Shown here: positions 7,858 through 18,000 of the stretch, in pieces
How positions within the stretch are numbered: the stretch's first letter is position 1
How the letters are laid out: each line of letters begins with the position of its first letter
DNA from: Spirosoma fluviale
GTDB taxonomy: Bacteria > Bacteroidota > Bacteroidia > Cytophagales > Spirosomataceae
Reading direction: 5' to 3'
NCBI GenBank assembly: GCA_945901025.1
Contig: CAMDJW010000005.1
Span: forward strand, 80,102-144,101
DNA: 64,000 nt
Position numbers and translations under genes: made by a program
The notes under the pieces: model-generated
The model's input: the letters and a program-made list of their open reading frames with translations, nothing else
What the model was told of the DNA's origin: nothing
The model's database searches: none

Positions 7858-7882
7858 AAAACCTTTACCTAAACCTTTACCT
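7858..7882. promoter_or_regulatory. Left doubled CCTTTACCT motif (candidate integrase arm site)
   Basis: Two direct copies of AACCTTTACCT at 12-bp pitch. A 25-bp copy with a single mismatch lies at 40854-40878 near the other end, in the same orientation. The placement inside both att sites fits integrase arm-type binding. It also falls just upstream of the integrase ATG, so it could regulate that gene. Confidence 0.5.
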
Positions 7883-7901
7883 TTATTGAAAATTTATAGC
7901 G

Positions 7902-9107
7902 ATGTCAACAATCAATATTATTCTTCGTAAAGACAAAATAAAGAAAACTACTGGAAAGTGTCCATTGTACATGCGTGTGATCGAGGGAGAAAAAATAACG
8001 GTGATATCATTAGGTCAAGATATTCTTGAGGAAGAATGGGATGATAAAAAGCAAAAGGCTAAAAGCAAGCATTCGAATTCCTCCAGAATAAACAATTTGA
8101 TTTCTCAAAAGCTTAGTGAAGCAGAGAGTTTTAAGATTGAACTAAATGGTAAGCCAGGGCTTGGAGAACTTCTCAAAAAAGGAAAAGTTAAATTAGTGGA
8201 ACGAAGTTTTACGAGTTATTTTAACGAATACTTAGGAGAATTAAAAAGAGCTCAAATTGCAGGAACGTTTAGGAAGTCAGAATCTATTTTAAAAAAGCTG
8301 ACCGATTATAATAAACAACGAGATATTTCATTTAAGGAGCTTGATCTTGAGTTTTTAAAAAACTACGAGAAGCATCTTCGTAAATTAGGAAACTCTACAA
8401 ACACGATACATGCAAATTTCAGGGTTATAAGAATGCTCTTAAATAGAGCTGTTAAGGAAGATGTCATCCTGATTCAAAATAATCCATTTAATAAGTATAA
8501 ACTTAAAGCAGAAAAAACTGAAAAAACTTTTTTGACAGAAGAAGAAATTAAATCATTCGATAATGTGGTAGTTACTACAGGAAGTGCAATGGCAAAGCAT
8601 AAAGATATATTTGTTTTTGCTTGCTATGCGGGAGGAATACGTATTTCAGATTTATTACAATTACGTTGGGAGCATTATGATCCTAAAAACGAAAAAGTAA
8701 CCTTTTTTATACAGAAAACTAAACAGCAACATTCCGTAAAATTACCTCCAAAAGCAAAAGAAATTATAAATAGATATAAGCCAGAAGGTGACTTAAAGGG
8801 CTTCATATTCCCTTTCTTAGACGACTCGGAAGATCTTTCTTCTCCATTTGTATTATTGAAGAGAATTTCTTCTGCTACAGCCTATATAAATAAGAATTTG
8901 AAAATATTAGCCAAGAAAGCAAATATCAATAAAAAAATAAGTCAACACATTTCAAGACATTCGTACGGTACAATGGCCCATAGTAAAGGCATGAGCATCG
9001 TCCATGTTTCAAAGATTATGGCACATTCAAATATAGCCACTACCCTAATCTATTCAAAGGTTCTTGGACTAGATCAAGATGAAGCCCAAGATAAAATATT
9101 TTCATAA
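7902..9107 (+). CDS. Tyrosine recombinase (integrase) of the tRNA-Arg island
   Basis: A 401-aa Bacteroidota-type phage/transposon integrase. Residues 1-90 form the arm-binding domain (INIILRKDKIKKTTGKCPLYMRV), ~100-190 the SAM-like core-binding domain, and ~210-400 the catalytic domain. All catalytic residues are visible: R247 in GGIRISD, K272, H349-x-x-R352 in HISRHS, H375 in MAHSNI (where GH is commoner) and nucleophile Y384 in LIYSK. It begins 155 bases inside attL, so it is the enzyme expected to insert and excise the element at tRNA-Arg. Confidence 0.95.
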   Translation: MSTINIILRKDKIKKTTGKCPLYMRVIEGEKITVISLGQDILEEEWDDKKQKAKSKHSNSSRINNLISQKLSEAESFKIELNGKPGLGELLKKGKVKLVERSFTSYFNEYLGELKRAQIAGTFRKSESILKKLTDYNKQRDISFKELDLEFLKNYEKHLRKLGNSTNTIHANFRVIRMLLNRAVKEDVILIQNNPFNKYKLKAEKTEKTFLTEEEIKSFDNVVVTTGSAMAKHKDIFVFACYAGGIRISDLLQLRWEHYDPKNEKVTFFIQKTKQQHSVKLPPKAKEIINRYKPEGDLKGFIFPFLDDSEDLSSPFVLLKRISSATAYINKNLKILAKKANINKKISQHISRHSYGTMAHSKGMSIVHVSKIMAHSNIATTLIYSKVLGLDQDEAQDKIFS

Positions 9108-9199
9108 GTCCCTTACCAAAAAAAATTATCAACTTTTAGTTAATTTGCAATTAACAATGAGACTAGGATGATGCAATGAAAGTATTTAACTAAATAATC

Positions 9200-10159
9200 A
9201 TGGATGAAATCGAAAGAAAAATTGCATTGGCAATTGATAAACTTGGAATTTCTTATTTTGAACATAAAAGGGAGGAGTTTGAATCGAACCCCCTATATGA
9301 TGCGGAATTAGATCAATTATTTTTTGATCCATCGAAATTTAGCCTTTTTGAAACAGAACTTCAAGTCGTTATTTCGGCATTAAAAGATGAAGGATTCATT
9401 AAATTTAATGAAGATTTTGTCACACATGATGACCAGGAATTTTTTGAACAGCTCTATTTGCCTTTCCATATGGATTTTAAGAATTATTGTCTTTATTACC
9501 AGGTTAAACCTGAGGAAGATTATTTGAATGAAACTTCTCTTGGCCTCCTTGAAATGTATGTTTCTAAGAACTTGGATACAAATAAAATATGGGGATCGCT
9601 TTGGGAGGTCTTATATCCTATACAAGAATTAATTGAAGAACACATCACAAAAGCCCTTTCTATGGGTGGGAAGTCAATAACTAATATAATTGATAACATT
9701 ATAATCAAAATTGAAGCGCTTATTCATAAAAGATTAACCAATCCGGATTGGGATGAATTCCGCGATGTTTACAAATATTATCTAGAAAAATTAGAAATCG
9801 AGGCATATAAAAGGTTCGAAACTGAAATTTCTCTTGAGGTATATTCAGAATCGACAGCAGAAAAGCTTGAATTTGGCATAAGTAAAGTTGCCTTGGTTTC
9901 ATTGATTGATCTATTATTAAAGTGTGATATATTAACAAACCAGAAAGCAGCACTTCAATTTTGTCATGAACATTTTAGTTTTAAAGACAGTAAGAAAGTG
10001 AAAGCGGTTAGTTTAGGCACAAAAAAAACGCTAACAACTTTATACAACGAAGTAACTAATAAAAAGGATATGGGAGGTTTTTATGACATAAAAGAAATAC
10101 TTCTAGATCGATTGTCCAAAATTCCAGATAGACCCAAAAAGTATCCCGAAGACTCCTAA
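9200..10159 (+). CDS. Hypothetical island protein (319 aa)
   Basis: I cannot assign a family. The protein is acidic and mostly helical, with no signal peptide or membrane segment. Residues ~225-290 (SKVALVSLIDLLLKCDILTNQKAALQFCHEHFSFKD...) faintly resemble the C-terminal 'ELIYAL...fe..F' pattern of RteC-like regulators of Bacteroides mobile elements, but the match is too weak for a call. It lies between integrase and excisionase-like gene, where regulators of excision are often found. Confidence 0.7.
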   Translation: MDEIERKIALAIDKLGISYFEHKREEFESNPLYDAELDQLFFDPSKFSLFETELQVVISALKDEGFIKFNEDFVTHDDQEFFEQLYLPFHMDFKNYCLYYQVKPEEDYLNETSLGLLEMYVSKNLDTNKIWGSLWEVLYPIQELIEEHITKALSMGGKSITNIIDNIIIKIEALIHKRLTNPDWDEFRDVYKYYLEKLEIEAYKRFETEISLEVYSESTAEKLEFGISKVALVSLIDLLLKCDILTNQKAALQFCHEHFSFKDSKKVKAVSLGTKKTLTTLYNEVTNKKDMGGFYDIKEILLDRLSKIPDRPKKYPEDS

Positions 10160-10342
10160 AAATACTTTTTTGGAAGGCGGTAAAATTATACGCCTTGCGT
10201 TTTTTCCTACACTCTTGCACTCTTGTTACTTTTGAAACGTTGAATTAAACGACAGAAGATAATGCGTGAAAATAGTGCTTATTTTCTCAAAAATTCTTAA
10301 AAGCACCTGTCGGATAATCCAATCAAATTTCAATTTTTTAAA

Positions 10343-10597
10343 ATGATTTTTTTAAAGATTATAAATATGCAGAACAAAAAAATTCTACATCAGGAGAACT
10401 ATGTCCCTGAGGTAAACAATATGGATCCGATTTACACGACGGATCAGCTCATGAAGGTACTAAGCATCTGCCGACGTACTGCCCAGAATCTCCGCGATTC
10501 AGGTAAGCTAACTTTTTATAAGGTGGGTGGGAAAATGTTATATCGACACAGTGATATAATACGATTATTAGACAACCATAAAATCCAATCGTTTTAA
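10343..10597 (+). CDS. Excisionase-like helix-turn-helix protein
   Basis: A small MerR/excisionase-type (HTH_17) DNA-binding protein: IYTTDQLMKVLSICRRTAQNLRDSGKLTFYKVGGKMLYRHSDIIRLLD. The 'tdqlmkvL.is.rt..nlrd.GkL.fykvggk.lYr.sDi..lL' pattern is typical of Bacteroidota mobile elements. Met27 (MDPIYTT, 10421) is a likelier start than 10343, because the domain begins there. It ends one base before the helicase gene ATG, so the two form an operon. It probably controls excision direction or the replication operon. Confidence 0.85.
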   Translation: MIFLKIINMQNKKILHQENYVPEVNNMDPIYTTDQLMKVLSICRRTAQNLRDSGKLTFYKVGGKMLYRHSDIIRLLDNHKIQSF

Positions 10598-10598
10598 A

Positions 10599-12059
10599 AT
10601 GGATGAATTAATAAATGGAAAGGAGGAGGGCAAGGCCCTCCCTACCAATCAAAATAATAAACTAAGTTCAGCGCATAACGCATCAAATGTTGTACCACAT
10701 GTCCAACTTTTTGAAAAGTTACTTTCAGAAATCACCCCTATTGACTTTCATTTAGAAGCTAAATTGAATGAAGGCGAACCTATAAAAGACAAACATATAG
10801 TTGTTGTTGCTGTGGATAAAATTATCGAAGCGGCTATAAACCACAATTGGGGTTTAATGGTGAAAAATAGCCAAGTCTCTATATATAATGGAGCTTATTG
10901 GCTTCAACTTGAAGAAGAACATGTGATGCACTTTCTTTTAAAATCAATAGAAAAATTAGGTCATAGGCCTGTTGATTCTAAATATCATAGGTTTGTAAAA
11001 GATCTATATTCTCAATTTTTAGTCTCCAGCTATATGCCCGCACCAGAAAAAGAATGCAATGAGGTATTAATTAATTTCAAAAATGGCACATTAATCATTG
11101 ATGGCAATGGTGCAGTATACTTTAGAGAATTTCGAAAGGAAGATTATTTATTCTATCAACTTGGATTTAATTTCGACCCAAAAGCCGAGGCACCAAAGTT
11201 TCGTAAATATTTAATTAGGGTGCTGACTGAATATGAAGAAAGAAAAATTCTCGCTGAATATTGTGGGTATACGTTTCTGAAAAACTCAACTCTAAAGCTA
11301 GAGAAAGCGCTAATTCTTTATGGAAATGGATCAAATGGCAAATCGGCATTTTTTGAAATCCTAACTGCTATGTTAGGTCCGGATAATGTTACAAGCTATA
11401 GTTTGCAGAGCCTTACCAATGAAAATGGCTACACAAGGGCTAAAATTCAAAATAAACTATTGAATTACGCCTCAGAAATATCCGTAAAGATGGATTCTGT
11501 CAACTTTAAAGCATTGGCATCTGGAGAGCCTATTGAAGCCAGGTTGCCATATGGGGAACCATTTATGTTAAAAAACTATGCTCGTTTAATTTTCAACACA
11601 AACGAGCTCCCTCGTGAAATAGAACATAATGATGCGTTTTTTAGGCGCTTTTTAATTCTACATTTTGACCAGAAAATATCTGATAGCGAAAAAGATCCTC
11701 AATTATCGTACAAGATTATTGAGAACGAACTACCAGGTGTATTTAATTGGGTGATAGAAGGCTTGTACAGATTAATTAAGCAGAAAAATTTTACTAAATC
11801 TGAAAAAGCGGAAAAAACATCCATTGCGTATCAACAGCAATCGGATTCAGTGTTTTCGTTTTTAGACGATATGGGTTATGCTAAGGGTGATATTAACAAA
11901 ATGCCACTCCAATCCATGTATTCTGAATATAAAACGTATTGCGATAGCTACGGGTATAGAGCATGTGCTTTAAAATCTTTAAGCGAAAGACTAAGACGTC
12001 ATGGATACGATGTGATTAGATACGCAAAAGGACACGTCGTACATTACAAAAAGTTATAG
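10599..12059 (+). CDS. D5/P4-type phage-plasmid helicase (primase-helicase C-terminal type)
   Basis: A 486-aa protein of the P4-alpha/D5 superfamily 3 helicase group. Residues ~130-230 form a D5_N-like region (FRKYLIRVLTEYEERKILAEYCGYTF), followed by Walker A GNGSNGKS (242-249), the acidic Walker B-like stretch LNYASEIS, and sensor region RLIFNTNELP. A C-terminal winged-helix tail ends with GYDVIRYAKGHVV. The N-terminal ~60 residues are linker-like; no archaeo-eukaryotic or TOPRIM primase domain is seen, so priming must come from another source. It should open an origin on the element. The dyad at 12074-12128 begins 15 bases after its stop. Confidence 0.9.
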   Translation: MDELINGKEEGKALPTNQNNKLSSAHNASNVVPHVQLFEKLLSEITPIDFHLEAKLNEGEPIKDKHIVVVAVDKIIEAAINHNWGLMVKNSQVSIYNGAYWLQLEEEHVMHFLLKSIEKLGHRPVDSKYHRFVKDLYSQFLVSSYMPAPEKECNEVLINFKNGTLIIDGNGAVYFREFRKEDYLFYQLGFNFDPKAEAPKFRKYLIRVLTEYEERKILAEYCGYTFLKNSTLKLEKALILYGNGSNGKSAFFEILTAMLGPDNVTSYSLQSLTNENGYTRAKIQNKLLNYASEISVKMDSVNFKALASGEPIEARLPYGEPFMLKNYARLIFNTNELPREIEHNDAFFRRFLILHFDQKISDSEKDPQLSYKIIENELPGVFNWVIEGLYRLIKQKNFTKSEKAEKTSIAYQQQSDSVFSFLDDMGYAKGDINKMPLQSMYSEYKTYCDSYGYRACALKSLSERLRRHGYDVIRYAKGHVVHYKKL

Positions 12060-12073
12060 AATTAGGCCTATTT

Positions 12074-12128
12074 CCTGCATTAGCTACATTCTCCTATAAA
12101 ATCATGTAGGAGATGTAGGATATGCAGA
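12074..12128. repeat. Iteron-like dyad 1: three boxes facing three boxes at 9-bp pitch
   Basis: On the right arm TGTAG, TGTAG and TGCAG start at 12105, 12114 and 12123, exactly 9 bases apart. On the left arm CTGCA (12075), CTACA (12084) and a degenerate CTATA (12094) mirror them around an 'AAAATCA' centre. The same layout recurs, perfectly, at 20170-20227. It sits directly after the helicase gene, so it is a candidate origin, helicase site or partition-like site. Confidence 0.6.
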
Positions 12129-12166
12129 TAAAATAAAAACTTTTTTTGCAATTCACTTTTAACATG

Positions 12167-12184
12167 ATGGGGCTTCGGCCCCAT
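12167..12184 (+). terminator. Terminator of the integrase-helicase block
   Basis: ATGGGGC-TTCG-GCCCCAT forms a 7-bp stem closed by a stable UUCG tetraloop, followed by a T-rich stretch. It ends forward transcription from the core operon before cargo module 1. Confidence 0.85.
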
Positions 12185-12643
12185 TACATTTTATTTCTAA
12201 TTGATAAGTGATTAATTAATTGATTGAATATTAATAACTATCGGTCCACTTTTTGCTGACGATTTATACCAATAAAAACCAAACTTGCATTCAACATAAT
12301 CAAACTATTTAAGAAACAGTTTTTTGATTAATGATAGGCCAAACATAGCCTATGAAAAAAAATTAGACATCCCCTCTAAATCACGTTGTTTAAAAAAAAT
12401 ATTTTTAGACAACATAATTCATTTTAATCCTCAAAAATCAAAAAATGCAGGCTTATATGTTATTTAATAAATATATATTTACTTTACATTTTAATTAGAC
12501 CATTGTTTTTAGTTTATTTCGGCCTGTCGAAATAAGTTTATTTTGATAGAAAAAAGATCATTGAATACATAAAATTAATCTTACTAACATATTTCAATCT
12601 AAACTTCATTATTGTTGATTATAAAAAATTTGTTTTAAAATAG
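12185..12643. other. AT-rich leader region of cargo module 1 with a GTCCACTTT box
   Basis: This 460-base stretch has no gene. It holds a repeat, TATCGGTCCACTTTTTGCTG, at about 12239-12258 followed by ACGATT; near-copies lie at 23193 and, inverted, at 40432-40450. The rest is AT-rich and must contain the promoter of the OmpA-like gene, but I see no convincing TAnnTTTG match at fixed spacing. Confidence 0.5.
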
Positions 12644-14158
12644 ATGAAAAATAAAATTTTACTCACTTCAATTTTACTAGCATTTTTTGCAACGGTAGGA
12701 AATAAAGAATTATTTGCTCAAAAAGGGGGTCATAACTTTTCCTTGTTTGGAGGACAGTCGAATTATTTAATAGAGCGACCAACCGGACAATCTAGTTTCA
12801 TTTTTAATAAGGTTGGTTTTGGATATGGATATGGGATAGGAAAAAAAATCAACCTATTTGTTAATGGTGAGCTTGGAGCACTGAGTTCTTCTAAAGTTCT
12901 AGTCATACCTGTAGTTTCTGATAATTCTTGCAGTTGCTTAACTTCTGGGATTGGAAGTCTTTCAACCCAACTGAGTTCTGTTTCACTAGGTCTTGAGTTT
13001 CCAATTTTAACCGTAAAAAAATTAAGCCTTAAGACAAGAATAGGCTCAAATTTTCAAGCCTTTGAAAACTCATTTACGAATGTTGTCGGTGAAAGGTACA
13101 GGAGAGAATATAGCGGATTATTAGGATTACAACTAGATTACCGTATCAGCAAGAAATGGTCGCTTTTCATCAATACGACTGGCAATAAGCCCTATAAGAC
13201 TACACTTAAAGACCCTGACTATTATATGTCAAACAAACAAACGGATAATACTAAAGATTTTCTCGTTAATGGTGTTATTGGGATTACATTCAGTATAGAA
13301 CGAAAGAAAAATAAAGATTCAGATCAAGACGGGGTTAATGATGAACTTGATAAATGTCCAGATACACCCAAAGGGGAGACCGTAAATCAAGTTGGTTGTT
13401 CAGAAAATCAATTGGATGATGATGCGGATGGAATAGTTAACAAACTTGATAAATGCCCAGCTACCCCCAAAGGTGAAAAAGTAAATGCAAATGGTTGTTC
13501 CGATAGCCAGTTGGATGATGATTTGGACGGGGTGTCGAATCAAAAAGATAAATGTCCTAATACGCCGAAAGGCGAAAAGGTAAATGCAGATGGTTGTTCC
13601 GAAAGTCAATTAGATGAAGATAAGGATGGTGTAAATAACCTGATTGATATCTGTAAAAACACACAAGCGGGTCAAAAAGTAAATGCTTATGGGTGTGCTT
13701 TAAATCAAATGGATTCAGATGCCGATGGTGTTTTTGATGATGTGGATAAATGCCCTGAAGAAAAGGGTGATAAGCTAAATAATGGTTGTCCTGTTGTGTC
13801 TAAGAAAATTGAAAATAAGGTAATTGAAATAGCGAATGAGGTCAATTTTATAACAAATAAAGCTGACCTAACCGTACCATCAAAGTCTAAATTGAATGAA
13901 TTACTAGCCATTTTATTGGAAAATCCTGATTTAAAAATTATCATTTCAGGACATACAGATGATGTGGGGAATTCAGAATCTAATTTTGTGTTATCTGAAA
14001 AACGAGCCAATAGCGTGTTGAATTATTTGGCTGAAAAGGGAATAGCTAAGAGTCGCATGACTGCCTTGGCATTTGGCGAAGCGCAGTTGAAGGCCAATGA
14101 GATTTCCGAAGAATCTCGAGCCAAAAATAGACGTGTTGAAATAAAAATTTTAAAATAA
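12644..14158 (+). CDS. Outer-membrane OmpA-family protein with TSP3 (calcium) repeats
   Basis: A 504-aa protein with a signal peptide ending near LFAQ (residue ~26). Residues ~30-220 form an outer-membrane beta-barrel-like domain. Residues ~225-385 carry about five thrombospondin type 3-like repeats, each with D-x-D-x-D-G-x-x-D calcium ligands and a KCP(D/A)TPKGE(K/T)VN core. The C-terminal OmpA domain (~395-504; IISGHTDDVGNSESNFVLSEKRANSVLNYL) binds peptidoglycan. It anchors the envelope and may display or scaffold the module's exported proteins. It begins cargo module 1, and the LamG lipoprotein gene follows 6 bases later. Confidence 0.93.
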   Translation: MKNKILLTSILLAFFATVGNKELFAQKGGHNFSLFGGQSNYLIERPTGQSSFIFNKVGFGYGYGIGKKINLFVNGELGALSSSKVLVIPVVSDNSCSCLTSGIGSLSTQLSSVSLGLEFPILTVKKLSLKTRIGSNFQAFENSFTNVVGERYRREYSGLLGLQLDYRISKKWSLFINTTGNKPYKTTLKDPDYYMSNKQTDNTKDFLVNGVIGITFSIERKKNKDSDQDGVNDELDKCPDTPKGETVNQVGCSENQLDDDADGIVNKLDKCPATPKGEKVNANGCSDSQLDDDLDGVSNQKDKCPNTPKGEKVNADGCSESQLDEDKDGVNNLIDICKNTQAGQKVNAYGCALNQMDSDADGVFDDVDKCPEEKGDKLNNGCPVVSKKIENKVIEIANEVNFITNKADLTVPSKSKLNELLAILLENPDLKIIISGHTDDVGNSESNFVLSEKRANSVLNYLAEKGIAKSRMTALAFGEAQLKANEISEESRAKNRRVEIKILK

Positions 14159-14164
14159 GTATCA

Positions 14165-14923
14165 ATGAAAAAATTAACAACCATTTTATTTTTATTGATT
14201 TTAACGCTATTCAGCTGCACCAACCGTGATGAGGAAATCATTGATTCATTTAACTCCATAAAAGTTGGTTTAGTCGCGTATTATCCATTTAATGGAAATG
14301 CTAATGATGTTAGTGGTAATTTTTCACATGGAACAGTTAATGGTAGTGTTAAATTGTCCTCAGATAGAAATGGGAAGCCAAATTCATCGTATTTTTTCCC
14401 AAAAGGTTATGGAAACTTAATTAGTATTCCGCACAATGATTTATTTAATTTTAATTCAGAATTTACAATTTCATTATGGTTCAAATTCAATGAACCTTGG
14501 GATTATCATGTTGAATCATTGATCTATAAATCTTATGTGAATTCTAACCGTGGGTGGCACATAGGTGTCAATCAAGATAATTCTATTTCAGATAAAAAAT
14601 TTGGAGTATATTTTGAATCACCAACTGCAAAAGTTGTTCCAATGTTTGAGTTTTTGTCTAAAGAAAATTTAGTTAATAAATGGATTAATGTTACGTATGT
14701 TTTTAAAGATAACTGTATGAAATGTTATTTAAATGGAATATGTTCATACGCGAAGCAAACCTATTTTAAAGATTTCAATAACAAAGAAAATATTACAATT
14801 GGCTCATCAATAAATCCCGTAACTGGTACATATTTAAAAGAAATAGATGATATCGGCTTTTGGAATAGGGCGCTAACTGCCACAGAGGTAAATTATTTGT
14901 ATTCTAATGGATTTGAACCATAA
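14165..14923 (+). CDS. LamG/concanavalin A-like lipoprotein
   Basis: A 252-aa lipoprotein with a lipobox at LTLFSCTN (Cys18). It carries one LamG/laminin-G-like jelly roll of about 210 residues: LVAYYPFNGNANDVSGN at the start, FTISLWFKF in the middle, and IDDIGFWNRALTATEVNYLYSNG at the end. Such domains bind glycans or proteins at the cell surface. It lies in the OmpA operon (6-base spacing) and is followed by a fragment of a second LamG end. Confidence 0.9.
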   Translation: MKKLTTILFLLILTLFSCTNRDEEIIDSFNSIKVGLVAYYPFNGNANDVSGNFSHGTVNGSVKLSSDRNGKPNSSYFFPKGYGNLISIPHNDLFNFNSEFTISLWFKFNEPWDYHVESLIYKSYVNSNRGWHIGVNQDNSISDKKFGVYFESPTAKVVPMFEFLSKENLVNKWINVTYVFKDNCMKCYLNGICSYAKQTYFKDFNNKENITIGSSINPVTGTYLKEIDDIGFWNRALTATEVNYLYSNGFEP

Positions 14924-14975
14924 AGAATAATAAAATATAGATTGATTCCTTTTAAGTTTTCGGTATTTTAATAGT

Positions 14976-15047
14976 ATGATCGATGACATTAGAGTTTATC
15001 AAAAAATATTAACTTCAAAAGAAATAGCATGTTTAGTAAATGAATAA
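14976..15047 (+). pseudogene. Remnant of a second LamG domain C-terminus
   Basis: The 23-residue reading MIDDIRVYQKILTSKEIACL plus VNE matches the tail of the preceding gene (IDDIGFWNRALTATEVNYLYSNG) in spacing and key residues. No intact upstream frame remains. It is probably the scar of a duplicated LamG gene that was largely deleted. Confidence 0.6.
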
Positions 15048-15095
15048 ATCCTTGATTATATTTAAATATTTCAATGTTTGTAAAACTATTTTAGG

Positions 15096-18000
15096 ATGAA
15101 AAATTTAGGTTTAAACATTATTTCTAAAGTTTTTCTTTTACTCTTATTGACTTTTTTATTTAATTACAATACTAATGCACAAAATGCAGTCTCAGTTAAA
15201 ATATTTGGATTAAAAGTAGGAGATACTTGCACGGTTCAAATCCAAAAGAGTGCTGAAAACTTTCAATTCAAAAAACTAGGAGGCGTAGCTTCAGGTATTA
15301 CAGAACACACATTCTCAAACTTAAGTAATGGTAAATGGGCGTTCAAGCTAGATGCAACAGGCTATTATTTTCCATCAACTCAAGTTTTTGAATTATCTGG
15401 ATCTCCTAAATCTTTTGAAATAACACTAAATCCTATAACTTTATCTAATGCTACGAATTACATTTATAAGTGGCAAGATGACTCAAGTTTTGTAGGACAT
15501 GCACAACAGAGTTACATAAATCAACCAAACGAAATTCAAGTACTTGATCAAAGTATTAAGATTCCAGAGGACTTCAATTCAATTAATCTTCTTAACAAAC
15601 ACGGAATTGCTTTATCAGATAAAATAAGCTCTTGGACGCCAGAAGATGCATTTCGTTTATTTCAAACAGTTAAGCGAATCCCATCCTTGTTGATAAATGA
15701 TGATTTATTGGCCGTTTTTAAGGCAGATGTAAAATCTGTTTGGTACATAACTGATCAAGACGTAGTAGATGATATTCAAATTGTTGAACGAAATGGCATC
15801 AAATTTGTTACCATTTCTCGGAAGGCTTTTACTTATGCTTTACCTATGGTAGTCACATTGGACGGTGTAAAAGGAAGGTTTTATTCTAAAAGACTTTATG
15901 GTGCATTAGTCAACTTTGCTACCAATTATGGAAATAATTCGGATGCCGTAAGTCAATTAGCGCTAAATAGATTTGGAATAAAATTTTTAGTTCCCAATAG
16001 CGATCTTCAGAAATTAATGAGTGAAGATTACTCTAATTTTCAGCAATTCTCAGCTTTTGAAAAAATAGCTATTTTATCCATGTTTGAGGAACTTCCAGAT
16101 GGGATGCATGTTCAGAGTAACCTAAAATATTTAGTTAGGAGAATAGCAGGCCAAGCAAACCCAAAGTTACCTTCTGCATCTGCTATAGCCTGGGTAGGGT
16201 TAAAAACTATTGAATTCATGGATGCTGCATTTAATAGCACTCAATATTCATTTACCCAACGATTAATGCTCCATGAGAAAGCGCATTTTATGTGGGAAGG
16301 TTTATTTGATCAAAAACTTAGAGATGATTGGGCAACCGCTGGTGGTTGGTTTCTCGATCCTACTTCCAAGTCAGGGTGGACCACTAGTAATACAACAGAA
16401 TTTGTATCGGCCTACGCTCACGGAATTAATCCTAATGAAGATATGGCTGAATCAATTGCTGCCTATGTAGTAAACCCTGACATTCTTCGATCTAGATCAC
16501 TACGAAAGTTTGAATTTATACGTGACCGCATTATGCAAGGCACACGTTATGTTTCAATCATTCGAAAAGATTTAACCTTCCAAGTATACAATCTGTTCCC
16601 TGATTATAATTACCCAGGCAAGATTAAAAAGGTAGATGTTCAAGTGAATGGGTTGCCAAATGAAGATAAAGAGTTAGTTATTCGAATTGAATTAAATAAG
16701 ATAGATGAAAGGCAAGATGGTGCTAAAGGGGCTTTTACACGTGTATCTAGTTCGATTGGAACCTATTTTGACTTGTATTTAAATCCCGTTGATAATGGGA
16801 AAGGATTTGTATTAGAAGGTAGACTCACAATTACAAAATTTGCAAAAAGCGGATATTGGGGAGTTAATCAAATTAAATTAACGGATCAAGTAGGTAATGA
16901 AAGGTATGAAAATAATAGCACCTTCGGGATAAAAATTTTCATCAATAATCCTTTAGAAGATTTAATCTCACCAAAATATATTGAAAGAACATTGAAATTT
17001 AAAATGGGTTCTGGTAAATATAGCTCATTTACTCCCTTGGAAGATCCCATGGGAGAGGTCTATCAATCCTTAGAAGCAAATTTTGATCTTTTGGAAAAAA
17101 ATAAAATGAGTTATACTGGATTGAATTTTGCTATTCCAAAAAATGATGATAGAGGGGTAAGACAAATTTTTCAATTTGGCGTATTAGGTGGTAATGACTC
17201 CTATGTTAAAAAGGACATTGGGAATAGCAGCATTAATCATATTACCTACAAGTATCCCATACCTGAATATTACCCAACAGGTTACTACGTAATAACACAA
17301 ATGTATCTTAAAGATGAAGCGCAAAATGATCAAAGAGCATCTTTCATGAGGGATACCACTGCATTTAAGTTGATGCCTAATAACTCTAAACATTTACGAG
17401 ATAGCGTATATGTCAAAACGAATTACCCGGACTTCATTCCTCCAATACTAGATGTGAATCAGATTTCAATTAAAGCGACTCCAAGTAATCCAACAGCACC
17501 TGATGGTGAAACACTTTTTGAAATGGATTTCTTTGCTAGAGATAGCTCAGCCTATCTTAATCAAGAAGCCGGATTAAATAATGGCTATTATACATTAAGA
17601 GATCCCCAAGGAAAAACATTTACTTTTGGAATGCAGGGTGATCTGGACAAACAGTTTAAAACATCGATTTTTTATTGGCTAAAAGATCCCATTGGTAAAC
17701 CAGGAGATTGGAGAAAATATCGCGTTTCTACTTTATTACCTAAAGGATCTGCTCCTGGTCTGTGGGGCGTAGAATCTATCAATCTTTCAGATAGAGCCTT
17801 TAATAATAAGAATTATAACTTCACAGAGATAGTTAGATTTGATTTAGAAAAAGCCGATAGTACAAAACTCGTTCAGCCTAAAGTAGAAATCCTTGGTAAA
17901 AAAGTTAATGCCAAAAACGTTGATGCATTGAGTTTGTCAATTAGCTGTAAAGACTGTAAGGACAAAAACTACCGGGCCCGTTTTTACAGTAGTATGGGTG

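Noticed and set aside
10599..12059. Calling this a full primase-helicase
   Set aside because: No primase catalytic motifs are visible in the N-terminal part. Only the D5/SF3 helicase portion is supported.
12185..12643. A small gene or riboswitch before the OmpA-like gene
   Set aside because: No sizeable open frame with a plausible start, and no recognisable riboswitch core.
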